Below, in pieces: positions 33,921 to 41,005 of a DNA stretch of 64,000 bases (its first letter is position 1; every line of letters begins with the position of its first letter). Both the position numbers and the translations under genes were made by a program. The DNA is from Pseudomonas xantholysinigenes (GTDB taxonomy: Bacteria; Pseudomonadota; Gammaproteobacteria; Pseudomonadales; Pseudomonadaceae): positions 186,001 through 250,000 of the forward strand of contig NZ_CP077095.1 of NCBI RefSeq assembly GCF_014268885.2. Reading direction: 5' to 3'. Below the pieces are notes generated by a model. The model had not been told where the DNA came from. It ran no database searches and worked only from the letters and a program-made list of their open reading frames with translations.

Positions 33921-35301
33921 GGTGCAGGGCTCCAGTCGGGGCAGGGGTCGGATGGCGGTAGGCGGCGCCGGGGTGGTCGGCGGGCAGGAGGGCCTGGGCG
34001 CCGTCGAACAGCTTCTGGCGCAGGCTGCCGTGGCGGTAGGCGGTCTTGTAGCGCCCGCGGCGTTGCAGCTCGGGCACCACCAGGTCGATGAAGTCCTCGT
34101 AGCTTTCCGGGGTGACGGTGCGGGTCAGGTTGAACCCGTCCAGGCCGGTTTCATCGATCCAGCTGATCAGTTGCTTGGCGACCTGTTCGGGGTTGCCCAC
34201 CAGGGTCACGTAGCGCCCGCCCAGGGCGTGCTGCTCGAGCAGGCGGCGGCGGGTCCAGGCGCTCTCCTGCAACTGGCGGGTGGCGGACTGGATGGCGTTG
34301 CCCTTGGCAAAACCTATGGGTTCGTCCAGCGCATAGCGCGAGAAGTCGATGCCGGTGGAGCTGGCGAAGTGCGCCACGCCGGCTTCTGCGCTGGCATAGC
34401 GCAGGTATTCGGCGTGCTTGGCGCGGGCCTGCTCCTCGGTCGGGGCGACGATCACGGTGATGCCCATGAACACCTTGAGCGCCTGGGGATCGCGCCCGGC
34501 GGCCTTGGCGGCGGCGCGCACCTTGTCGACCTGGGCGCGGGTCGCCGCCTGGTCCTGGCCACTGATGAACACGCACTCGGCATGCTGGCCGGCGAAGGCC
34601 AGGCCGCGTGGCGAGCTGCCCGCCTGGAACAGCACTGGAGTGCGCTGCGGCGAGGGTTCGCACAGGTGATAACCCTCGACCTTGTAGAACTCGCCGTGGT
34701 GTTCGACCTTGCGCACCTTGTCTGGCCGCGCGTACACGCGTTGCTCGCGGTCGGCGACCACGGCGTCGTCGGCCCAGCTGCCTTCGAGCAGCTTGTACAG
34801 CACCTGCAGGTATTCGTCGGCCTGGTCGTAGCGGCGGTCGTGCTCGGGTTGCTGCGCCAGGCCCATGGCCCGGGCGGCGCTGTCGAGGTAGCCGGTGACG
34901 ATGTTCCAGCCGACCCGGCCATTGCTCAGGTGGTCGAGGGTGGAGAGGCGCCGGGCGAACAGGTAGGGCGCCTCGTAGGTGAGGTTGGCGGTGAGGCCGA
35001 AGCCCAGGTGCTTGGTCACCGCCGCCATGGCCGAGACCAGCAGCAGTGGATCGTTGACCGGCAACTGGATCGACTCCTTGAGCGTCACCTCCAGCGATTG
35101 CCCGTAGACATCGTAGGTGCCGACGATATCGGCGATGAACAGCCCGTCGAACAGGCCGCGTTCGAGCAGGCGGGCGAGGTCGGTCCAGTAGTCCAGGGTC
35201 TTGTACTGGGTCGAGGTGTCCCGTGGGTGGGTCCACAGGCCGTGGTTGATATGCCCGATGCAGTTCATGTTGAAGGCATTGAGCAGGATTTCCTTGGCCA
35301 T
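33913..35301 (-). CDS. LLM-class FMNH2-dependent monooxygenase (NtaA/SnaA/DszA type)
   Basis: 462 residues of the bacterial luciferase-like fold in the NtaA/SnaA/DszA subfamily, which uses reduced FMN and O2 on sulfur or nitrogen compounds. Family segments are the N-terminal NAFNMNCIGHINHGLW, a GRVGWNIVTGYLDSAARAMG block (about 130-150) and PVLFQAGSSPRGLAFA. A separate flavin reductase must supply FMNH2; none is seen here. The ATG overlaps the stop of the upstream SfnB-like gene by one base (TGATG), so translation is coupled. The substrate is not known. Confidence 0.88.
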   Translation of the reverse strand: MAKEILLNAFNMNCIGHINHGLWTHPRDTSTQYKTLDYWTDLARLLERGLFDGLFIADIVGTYDVYGQSLEVTLKESIQLPVNDPLLLVSAMAAVTKHLGFGLTANLTYEAPYLFARRLSTLDHLSNGRVGWNIVTGYLDSAARAMGLAQQPEHDRRYDQADEYLQVLYKLLEGSWADDAVVADREQRVYARPDKVRKVEHHGEFYKVEGYHLCEPSPQRTPVLFQAGSSPRGLAFAGQHAECVFISGQDQAATRAQVDKVRAAAKAAGRDPQALKVFMGITVIVAPTEEQARAKHAEYLRYASAEAGVAHFASSTGIDFSRYALDEPIGFAKGNAIQSATRQLQESAWTRRRLLEQHALGGRYVTLVGNPEQVAKQLISWIDETGLDGFNLTRTVTPESYEDFIDLVVPELQRRGRYKTAYRHGSLRQKLFDGAQALLPADHPGAAYRHPTPAPTGALHHA

Positions 35302-36482
35302 CAGATGGTCCCCCGGCGCGGCGGCTTCTCGTCGTTGAGGTAGTAGTTGCCGATGGCGTGGTACTTCCAGCGCACCGGGTCGTGCAGGGTGTGCACCCGG
35401 GCGTTGCGCCAGTGGCGGTCGAGGTTGTGCTCGGCCAGGGTGGCCTGGCTGCCGGCCAGCTCGAACAGGCTGGTGCCGGCGGCGAGCGAGATTTCGGTAC
35501 TGATCGCCCGGGCCTCGGCCACGGCGATGGAGGCGGCGGCCAGGGTCTCGGCGTTGCTGTCGGCCTGGGCAGCGTCGAGGATTTCGCCGGCACGTTCGAG
35601 CAGGGCTTCGGCGGCATGCAGGCGGATTGCCAGGTGGCCGAAGCTCTTCAGGGTCAGCGGATCGTCGCTGGCCTTGTCCAGGCCCGAGTCGATCCAAGGT
35701 CGGCTGCGGCTGCGCACGAAGTGCAGGGCGTCTTCGAAGGCGGCGCGGGCGATGCCGGTGTCGATGGCGGCGTGGAGGATCTGCGCCAGCGGGCCGACCG
35801 TGGTCGGACGCTCGAAGGCGCTCTGGAACGGCACGACGTCCTCGGCGCGGACGAACACGTTGTCGAAGATCACCGAGCCGCTGCCGGTAGTGCGCTGGCC
35901 GAAGCCGCTCCAGTCGTCGATCACCTTGATACCTGGCGTATCGGCGGGCACGAAGGCCAGGTGCGAAACGCCCTGTTCGTCGATCACCAGGGTCGGGATG
36001 CGCTGCGCGTACAGGGCGCCGGTGCAGTAGAACTTGCGGCCATCGATGCGGTAATGGTCGCCGTCGCGGCTCAGGCGGGTGGTGCGTTCATGAGCGTTCT
36101 TGGTACCGATCTCGGCCAGTGCGTTGCCGAAGCGCTGGCCGGCGAGGACTTCTGCGTACAGGCGTTGCTGTTGTTGCGGGGTGCCGTTCACCCGCAGCAC
36201 TTCCAGGGCGTAGAAGTGGTTTTGCGGGATTTGCCCGATCGAGGCGTCGGCCTGGGCGATACGCGCGACGACCTTGGCCAGGGTGGCATTGGACACGTCG
36301 GCGCCGCCGAAGGCCTTGGGCACGCTGATGCCCCATAGGCCGGACTGCACGAAATGGTCGAGCTCGGCATGCGGCAGGCGGCGTTCGCGGTCGCGCAGGG
36401 CGCTGTCCTGGCGCAGGTGTTGGGCCAGTTCGTCGGCGACGGCCAGGGCCTGGGCGTCGGTGGTGATGATGGATGCAGTCAT
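35301..36482 (-). CDS. SfnB-family sulfur-acquisition oxidoreductase, paralogue 1
   Basis: 393 residues with the acyl-CoA dehydrogenase fold (DszC/SfnB group), whose members use FMNH2 or FAD to oxidise organosulfur compounds. Segments include SGLWGISVPKAFGGADVS, the QIPQNHFYALE loop and the C-terminal DRHWRNARVHTLHDPVRWKY signature, which is shared almost word for word with paralogue 2. It is translationally coupled to the luciferase-like gene downstream and separated from paralogue 2 by a REPIN. Confidence 0.9.
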   Translation of the reverse strand: MTASIITTDAQALAVADELAQHLRQDSALRDRERRLPHAELDHFVQSGLWGISVPKAFGGADVSNATLAKVVARIAQADASIGQIPQNHFYALEVLRVNGTPQQQQRLYAEVLAGQRFGNALAEIGTKNAHERTTRLSRDGDHYRIDGRKFYCTGALYAQRIPTLVIDEQGVSHLAFVPADTPGIKVIDDWSGFGQRTTGSGSVIFDNVFVRAEDVVPFQSAFERPTTVGPLAQILHAAIDTGIARAAFEDALHFVRSRSRPWIDSGLDKASDDPLTLKSFGHLAIRLHAAEALLERAGEILDAAQADSNAETLAAASIAVAEARAISTEISLAAGTSLFELAGSQATLAEHNLDRHWRNARVHTLHDPVRWKYHAIGNYYLNDEKPPRRGTI

Positions 36483-36512
36483 TTTGCTCTCCGGAGCCTG
36501 GGGACGCCGTGC

Positions 36513-36602
36513 GCCTCTTCGCGGGTAAACCCGCTCCCACAGGTACAGCGCTGTTATCGGAATCGGTGCGATCCCTGTGGGAGCGGGTTTACCCGCGAAG
36601 GG
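36513..36602. repeat. REPIN inside the sulfur operon
   Basis: CTCTTCGCGGGTAAACCCGC-TCCCACAGG is followed by a ~28-base spacer and the inverse CCTGTGGGAGCGGGTTTACCC. It lies between two co-directional SfnB genes and may lower expression of the downstream genes or stabilise the mRNA end. Its core is CC, not CT, so it is not an IS110 target. Confidence 0.9.
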
Positions 36603-36628
36603 CTGCGCAGCAGCCCCAGGGCTCGAAA

Positions 36629-37870
36629 TCAGATCCAGGAATGGCGGGCCGGCAGGGTGCCGTTGAGGTAGTAGGCGCCGACGGCGTGGTACTTCCAGCG
36701 CACCGGGTCGTGCAGGGTGTGCACCCGGGCGTTGCGCCAGTGCCGGTCAAGGTTGAACTCGGCCAGGCTGGCGCGGCTGCCGGCCAGCTCGAACAGCTTC
36801 TCGCTGGCCTGCAGGGCGATCTCGGTGGTGAGCACCTTGGCTTCGGCAACGGCAATCGAGGCCCGGGCCGCGGCGGCGGCATCGATCACGCCGGCGTTCA
36901 CTTCGTCGAGCACCTTGGCGGCCTTGCGCAGCAGCGCTTCGGCGGCATGCAGATCGAGCTTGAGGCGGCCGATGTCGGCGATCACATAGGGGTCGTCGCT
37001 GTTACGCTCGACCTTGGCCTCGATCCAGGGCCGGGACTTTTCCTTGACGAAGTGGATGGCATCGTCGATGGCCGCCTCGGCGATACCGGCGTCGATGGCC
37101 GCCTGGATCAGCTGCGAAGCGGCGCCCTGGATGCTGGGTGCGCCACCCAGGCGCCAGTTATCCACAACCAGGTCGGCGTCCACCGGCACCTGGTCGAGCA
37201 ACACGGTGCCGCTGGCGGTGGTGCGTTGGCCGAAACCGGACCAGTCGTCGACGATACGCAGCCCCGGGCTGCCGCGGCGCACCAGCGCCAGGCGCTGGCG
37301 CCCTTCGTCGTCCAGCGCCTTGACCGCCACCCAGTGGGCGAACAGGGCGCCGGTGGAATAGAACTTTTCGCCGCTGATGCGATAACCATCGCCGTCGTGG
37401 GTGATGCGCGCCTTGAGCGTCAGGGTGTCCTTGGTGCCGCGCTCGGGCCCGGCGTTGCCGATGCGCCAGCCGTCGAGCACGGCGCGGAAGATCGCTTCCT
37501 GCTGGGCCTCGGTGGCGGTCAGGCGGATCAGTTGCAAGAGGCCGAACTGGTTCTGGGGGATCTGTCCCAGCGCCGGGTCGGCGGCGCTGATCAGGCGGAA
37601 CACCTCGGCGATGGTGACGAACGACACCTCGGGGCCGCCGTAGGCCTTGGGCACGCTGATGCTGCCCAGGCCGCTGCGGGTGAACTGTTCGATTTCGGCC
37701 CAGGGCAGCTTGCGCTGCTGGTCGCGCTTGGCCGCCTGCTGACGGGCCACCTGGGCCAGCTCGCGGGCGGCCTGCAGGGCTTCTTCGTCGTTGCGCAGCA
37801 CCTTGGCCGGCAGCAGCAGCGGCGAGCTGTCGATATCGCTGTGGAATTGGGTAGTTGGCTGGCTGGACAT
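36629..37870 (-). CDS. SfnB-family sulfur-acquisition oxidoreductase, paralogue 2
   Basis: 413 residues with the same fold and motifs as paralogue 1 (SGLGSISVPKAYGGPEVS, QIPQNQFGLLQ, DRHWRNARVHTLHDPVRWKY), indicating an old tandem duplication. It is the promoter-proximal gene of the operon that continues to the MetNIQ-like transporter. Shine-Dalgarno AAGGAG is 8 bases upstream. A 22-codon open frame ends in TGA overlapping this ATG. Two SfnB copies could act on successive substrates or form a heteromer. Confidence 0.9.
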   Translation of the reverse strand: MSSQPTTQFHSDIDSSPLLLPAKVLRNDEEALQAARELAQVARQQAAKRDQQRKLPWAEIEQFTRSGLGSISVPKAYGGPEVSFVTIAEVFRLISAADPALGQIPQNQFGLLQLIRLTATEAQQEAIFRAVLDGWRIGNAGPERGTKDTLTLKARITHDGDGYRISGEKFYSTGALFAHWVAVKALDDEGRQRLALVRRGSPGLRIVDDWSGFGQRTTASGTVLLDQVPVDADLVVDNWRLGGAPSIQGAASQLIQAAIDAGIAEAAIDDAIHFVKEKSRPWIEAKVERNSDDPYVIADIGRLKLDLHAAEALLRKAAKVLDEVNAGVIDAAAAARASIAVAEAKVLTTEIALQASEKLFELAGSRASLAEFNLDRHWRNARVHTLHDPVRWKYHAVGAYYLNGTLPARHSWI

Positions 37871-37938
37871 CAGTACCGCTCCTTGGCTGCACTCAATGCC
37901 CTGGCGTTGGCCACTGGGGTGATTGTGATCCTGACCAT
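37870..37938 (-). CDS. Possible 22-residue leader peptide coupled to SfnB paralogue 2
   Basis: An ATG preceded by GAGG at a 6-base distance opens 22 codons (MVRITITPVANARALSAAKE then RY) and ends in TGA sharing its A with the SfnB start codon. It contains no Cys, and no Met after the start, so classical sulfur-amino-acid attenuation is not indicated. It may be a coupling frame or chance. Confidence 0.35.
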   Translation of the reverse strand: MVRITITPVANARALSAAKERY

Positions 37939-38060
37939 TCCTTACCTCACAAAGTGAAAAACGTCGCCTCAGCTGACGGCGACAGACATTTGCTGGTCCG
38001 GTGGTCCGGTCTATATACCCTATTCGTTTAGAAAAAGTTTATGAACTACCGTTTAGGAAT
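37939..38060 (-). promoter_or_regulatory. Promoter and leader region of the SfnB operon
   Basis: On the minus strand, a stem-loop GTCGCC-9 nt-GGCGAC (37963-37983) followed by GTTTTTC looks like a leader terminator or attenuator. Just upstream is a perfect tandem repeat, GGTCCGGT twice on the plus strand (37995-38010). Next comes the AT-rich segment with TATATA (about 38012-38017), a possible -10. I saw no convincing -24/-12 sigma-54 promoter, although SfnR-controlled sfn genes use one. IS110 copy B begins about 125 bases further upstream. Confidence 0.45.
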
Positions 38061-38128
38061 ATGGATAGAAGTGTACCCGTCGTGGGAGCGGGCTAGCCCT
38101 GGGCTTTCAGCGTTGTTGCAAAGATCGC

Positions 38129-38184
38129 CGGGGCCGCTTTGCGGCCCTTTCCGACCGGTCCGACGCCTCGGCAAGGCCGCTCCT
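38129..38184. repeat. REP half interrupted by IS110 copy B
   Basis: GGGGCCGCTTTGCGGCCC and then CGGCAAGGCCGCTCCT run into the IS. The continuation ACAGAGATCACG resumes at 39410, so removal of the IS restores GGCCGCTCCTACAGAG. Confidence 0.85.
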
Positions 38185-38194
38185 TGTATCTCGA

Positions 38195-38378
38195 CTTTCG
38201 CCTCCCTAGAGGCGAAAGTTCTCGACTGATCATCGAGGGAAGGCCTTGAAGCAGAGCCGCTCCAAGGGCATCAAGCCCGCACTGTAGATAACGCTCTGGT
38301 CTTCCAACCCCACTCGACGAGTTCGAACGGTATCTAGTGCCCGCCCCCGGCGTGAGCACGCATTAACAAGGTTGAACT
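38195..38378 (+). ncRNA. Candidate bridge RNA of the IS110 element
   Basis: A 5' hairpin is seen first: CTTTCGCCTC-CCTA-GAGGCGAAAG (38195-38218). Next is a target loop. Its basal stem is CAGAGC (38252-38257) with GCTCTG (38293-38298), its apical hairpin is GGGC-ATCAA-GCCC (38266-38278), its 5' guide is GCCGCTCC (38256-38263) and its 3' guide is CTGTAG (38282-38287). Last is a donor loop. Its basal stem is AGTTCGA (38320-38326) with TTGAACT (38372-38378), its apical hairpin is 38337-38359, its 5' guide is ACGGTATCT (38327-38335) and its 3' guide is ACAAG (38366-38370). The target guides match the REP site on opposite strands; the donor guides match the element's right end and, by complement, core plus left end. 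Transcript limits are unknown. Confidence 0.75.
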
Positions 38379-38420
38379 GAGTGTAGGGTGATCGACTTTC
38401 GTAGTTTGAAGGAGGAGATC

Positions 38421-39392
38421 ATGTCCGTCTTTGTTGGCGTTGATGTCGCCAAAAAATCTTTCGACATTGCCATCCCGCTCCCCAATGGCAAGATGCGCAC
38501 CAAAGCCAAGCTGTCCAATGATCCTGGAGGGTTCAGGCAGTTTAGCGACTGGCTTGAGCGCCATGCTGAACCAGGCGCCTGGATTGTTATGGAGGCTACA
38601 GGCATCTATCACGAAGCGCTGGCCGAGCACTGTCACAACCAAGGTTATCGGGTGTGCATTCTGAACCCGGCGGTGATTGCGAAATTCGCTGACGTGGAGC
38701 TTCGGCGCGTCAAAACAGATAAGGCTGACGCCAAAGTCATTGCTGCCTATGGCCAACAAAAGGCTGTCTCGCTTCGCCAGTGGGAGCCTGAGCCCCCTGC
38801 GCAGCGCCGCTTGCGTGCTCTGGTGCGGCGACTGGACGACCTCAAGGAAATGCGCCAGATGGAGCAGAATCGTTTGGATGTCGCACTAGATGCGGTACAG
38901 CAGTCGATTCAAGACGTAATCGGGCACATCAACGAAGAGCTGGAAAAGACCAGGAAGGCCATCGAGCAGACGATCGATGATGATCCAGACCTGCGCAAGC
39001 GACGTGAGCTGATTACCTCGATTGATGGTTTGGGTGACACCACTGCTACGTTGCTGCTCGCCGAACTGGGCGATCCACTGAAATACCAAAGCCCTTCTGC
39101 GATTGTCGCGTTTTCAGGCTTAAACCCAGTGGTGCAGCAATCGGGAGAGTTCATAGGTAAGAGCACTATTTCGCGTACAGGCGCCTCAAGGCTGCGTGCA
39201 GGCTTGTGGATGTCAGGCACTGTCTCAATCAGACATAACCCTGTTGTGAAGGAACTGGCAGAGCGGTTGAGCAGCCGGCACAAAGCTTACAAACAGATCG
39301 TCTGCGCGGCGATGCGCAAGCTGCTGCACCTGGTTTACGGGGTGGTGAAGTCGGGGATACCGTTTGACCCCAAAATCCCTCTTGCGGGGTGA
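38421..39392 (+). CDS. IS110-family transposase/recombinase, copy B
   Basis: 323 residues, identical to the copy at 14860-15831: DEDD residues D8, E58, D100 and D103, the central coiled coil and the Transposase_20 domain with the serine motif near residues 247-259. The start codon follows AAGGAGGAGATC. The strong Shine-Dalgarno lies just past the candidate guide RNA, so transposase mRNA and guide RNA could come from one transcript. Confidence 0.97.
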   Translation: MSVFVGVDVAKKSFDIAIPLPNGKMRTKAKLSNDPGGFRQFSDWLERHAEPGAWIVMEATGIYHEALAEHCHNQGYRVCILNPAVIAKFADVELRRVKTDKADAKVIAAYGQQKAVSLRQWEPEPPAQRRLRALVRRLDDLKEMRQMEQNRLDVALDAVQQSIQDVIGHINEELEKTRKAIEQTIDDDPDLRKRRELITSIDGLGDTTATLLLAELGDPLKYQSPSAIVAFSGLNPVVQQSGEFIGKSTISRTGASRLRAGLWMSGTVSIRHNPVVKELAERLSSRHKAYKQIVCAAMRKLLHLVYGVVKSGIPFDPKIPLAG

Positions 39393-39468
39393 GGGTCAAG
39401 ACGGTATCTACAGAGATCACGCCAGTTGAGAGGTCTCAGCAAGACAGTTGCTCTTACGTTGTATGGCG

Positions 39469-40446
39469 TTACCGGATCGTCACCACCAGCTTGCCCACCG
39501 CTTGGCGCTGCGCCAGGCGTTCGATCGCCGCGCCGCCCTCGGCCAGTGCAAAGGTCTGCGACACCAGCGGTTTCAATTTACCTTCGGCATGCCAGGCGAA
39601 CAGCTGGTGGAAGTTGGCCGCGTTGTCCTGTGGCTGGCGCTGGGCGAACGCGCCCCAGAACACCCCGATCACCGCCGCGCCCTTGAGCAGCGCCAGGTTC
39701 ACCGGCAATTGCGGGATGCTGCCGCTGGCAAAGCCCACCACCAGCAACCGCCCATTCCAGGCCAGCCCGCGCACCGCCTGGTCGAACAGCGCGCCGCCAA
39801 CCGGGTCGTAGACCACGTCGACGCCCTGGCCACCGGTCAGGCGCTTGATCTCGTCCTTGAGGCTGGCCTGGCTGTAGTCGATCAGCTCGTCGGCCCCGGC
39901 GGCCTTGGCGATGGCCAGTTTCTCGGCGCTGCTGGCCGCAGCGATCACCCGTGCGCCCAGGGCCTTGCCGATTTCCACCGCCGCCAGGCCGACGCCACCG
40001 GAGGCACCGAGCACCAGCAGGGTCTCGCCGGCCTTGAGCTGGCCGCGCTGGGTGAGGGCGTGCATCGAGGTGCCGTAGGTCATGCCGAAGGCGGCAGCGC
40101 TGGTGAAGTCCATGCCTTGCGGAATCGGCAGCACGTTGTAGAACGGCACCGCCACTTGCTCGGCGAAGGCGCCCCAGCCGGTCAGGGCCATGACCCGGTC
40201 GCCGACCTTGAAGGCGCCGGCCTTCTCGCCGACCGCCGTCACCACGCCGGCGGCTTCGCCTCCCGGCGAGAACGGCAGCGGCGGCTGGAACTGGTACTTG
40301 CCTTCGATGATCAGGGTGTCGGGGAAGTTGACCCCGGCGGCATGCACATCGATCAGCACGTCATTCTTTTTCGGCGTCGGCGCGGCGACCTCATCCAGGA
40401 CCAGGTCCCGCGCTGGGCCCAGGGCTTTGCACAACAAGGCTTTCAT
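39469..40446 (-). CDS. NADPH:quinone oxidoreductase (zeta-crystallin/MDR family)
   Basis: 325 residues, medium-chain dehydrogenase/reductase without catalytic zinc ligands. A GroES-like N-terminal domain containing HAAGVNFPDTLIIEGKYQ and PFSPGGEAAGVV precedes a Rossmann domain with LVLGASGGVGLAAVEIGKALGARVIA (about 143-168). It reduces quinones or enones with NADPH in the cytoplasm. The start follows AAGGAA; an in-frame extension upstream to 40683 has no homology-like character. It ends 60 bases from IS110 copy B and is intact. Confidence 0.92.
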   Translation of the reverse strand: MKALLCKALGPARDLVLDEVAAPTPKKNDVLIDVHAAGVNFPDTLIIEGKYQFQPPLPFSPGGEAAGVVTAVGEKAGAFKVGDRVMALTGWGAFAEQVAVPFYNVLPIPQGMDFTSAAAFGMTYGTSMHALTQRGQLKAGETLLVLGASGGVGLAAVEIGKALGARVIAAASSAEKLAIAKAAGADELIDYSQASLKDEIKRLTGGQGVDVVYDPVGGALFDQAVRGLAWNGRLLVVGFASGSIPQLPVNLALLKGAAVIGVFWGAFAQRQPQDNAANFHQLFAWHAEGKLKPLVSQTFALAEGGAAIERLAQRQAVGKLVVTIR

Positions 40447-40603
40447 CAGGGCTATTCCTTTGCGTGTGGTGGCCGATAAGTGTAGGAGGGCGGCCCCGAG
40501 GGTCAACGAGCATGGCCCGCCCTGATGCACCGGCATAAGCCCGGGCTTGGGTTTGGCCGGCGCGCTGGGTAAGCTGGCGCCAACTGTATTGAGGAGCGAA
40601 TTC

Positions 40604-41005
40604 GTGAAAGCGTGGATCTTGATGGTGCTGGCCCTGATGCTGCCAGTGGCGGCGATGGCCGAGGAAAAGGAAGGCGAGCCCAAGGTGGCCTATATCACCC
40701 TCAGCCCACCCTTCGTTGGCAACTATGCCCTCGATGGCACCCCCAAGCTGCGGGTGTACAAGGCTGATGTCGCCCTGCGCGTGACCGGCGATGCCGCCGC
40801 CGCTGCGGTCAAGCACCACGAGCCGCTGATCCGCAACCAGCTGGTGGCGCTGTTCACCCAGCAAGGCGTGGACAACATGAGCAACGTCGAGGCCAAGGAA
40901 AAACTGCGCCAGGAAGCCCTGAAGCAGGTGCAGCAGGTGATGGAGTCCGAAGAGGGCAAGCCGATTGTCGAGGACCTGCTGTTCAACAACCTGATCGTGC
41001 AGTGA
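40604..41005 (+). CDS. FliL-like protein outside a flagellar operon
   Basis: 133 residues from a GTG start preceded by GAGGAG. A signal peptide or single membrane anchor (about 1-20, ending AMAEE) is followed by a FliL-type domain with VAYITLSPPFVGNYA, a strand-rich middle and a helix ending in VEDLLFNNLIVQ. FliL proteins associate with the flagellar stator. This paralogue stands alone; its role is unproven and it may not serve the flagellum. Confidence 0.85.
   Translation: MKAWILMVLALMLPVAAMAEEKEGEPKVAYITLSPPFVGNYALDGTPKLRVYKADVALRVTGDAAAAAVKHHEPLIRNQLVALFTQQGVDNMSNVEAKEKLRQEALKQVQQVMESEEGKPIVEDLLFNNLIVQ

Larger units (their letters stand above)
38185..39407 (+). mobile_element. IS110-family insertion sequence, copy B (1223 bp)
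   Basis: Same element as at 14845-16067 but in the opposite orientation. It is flanked by CT at 38183-38184 and 39408-39409 and inserted in a REP in the same register as copy A. The left end of 236 nt is non-coding and structured; the right end after the transposase stop is 15 nt. Position 39394 is G where the other copy has A (in element orientation). It lies between the SfnB-operon promoter region and a quinone reductase gene, disrupting neither. Confidence 0.95.

Noticed and set aside
33913..35697. Longer in-frame version of the luciferase-like gene
   Set aside because: The extra N-terminus is Arg/Pro-rich shadow sequence inside the SfnB-like gene; the ATG at 35301 has the coupled TGATG junction and the conserved start.
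37870..38060. Sigma-54 (-24/-12) promoter for the SfnB operon
   Set aside because: The best candidate, TGGCCAACGCCAGGGC, has one base too many between GG and GC and lies too close to the start codon.
38041..38229. 62-codon open frame just before IS110 copy B
   Set aside because: It runs from AT-rich intergenic DNA through a REP into the IS end, with no ribosome binding site.
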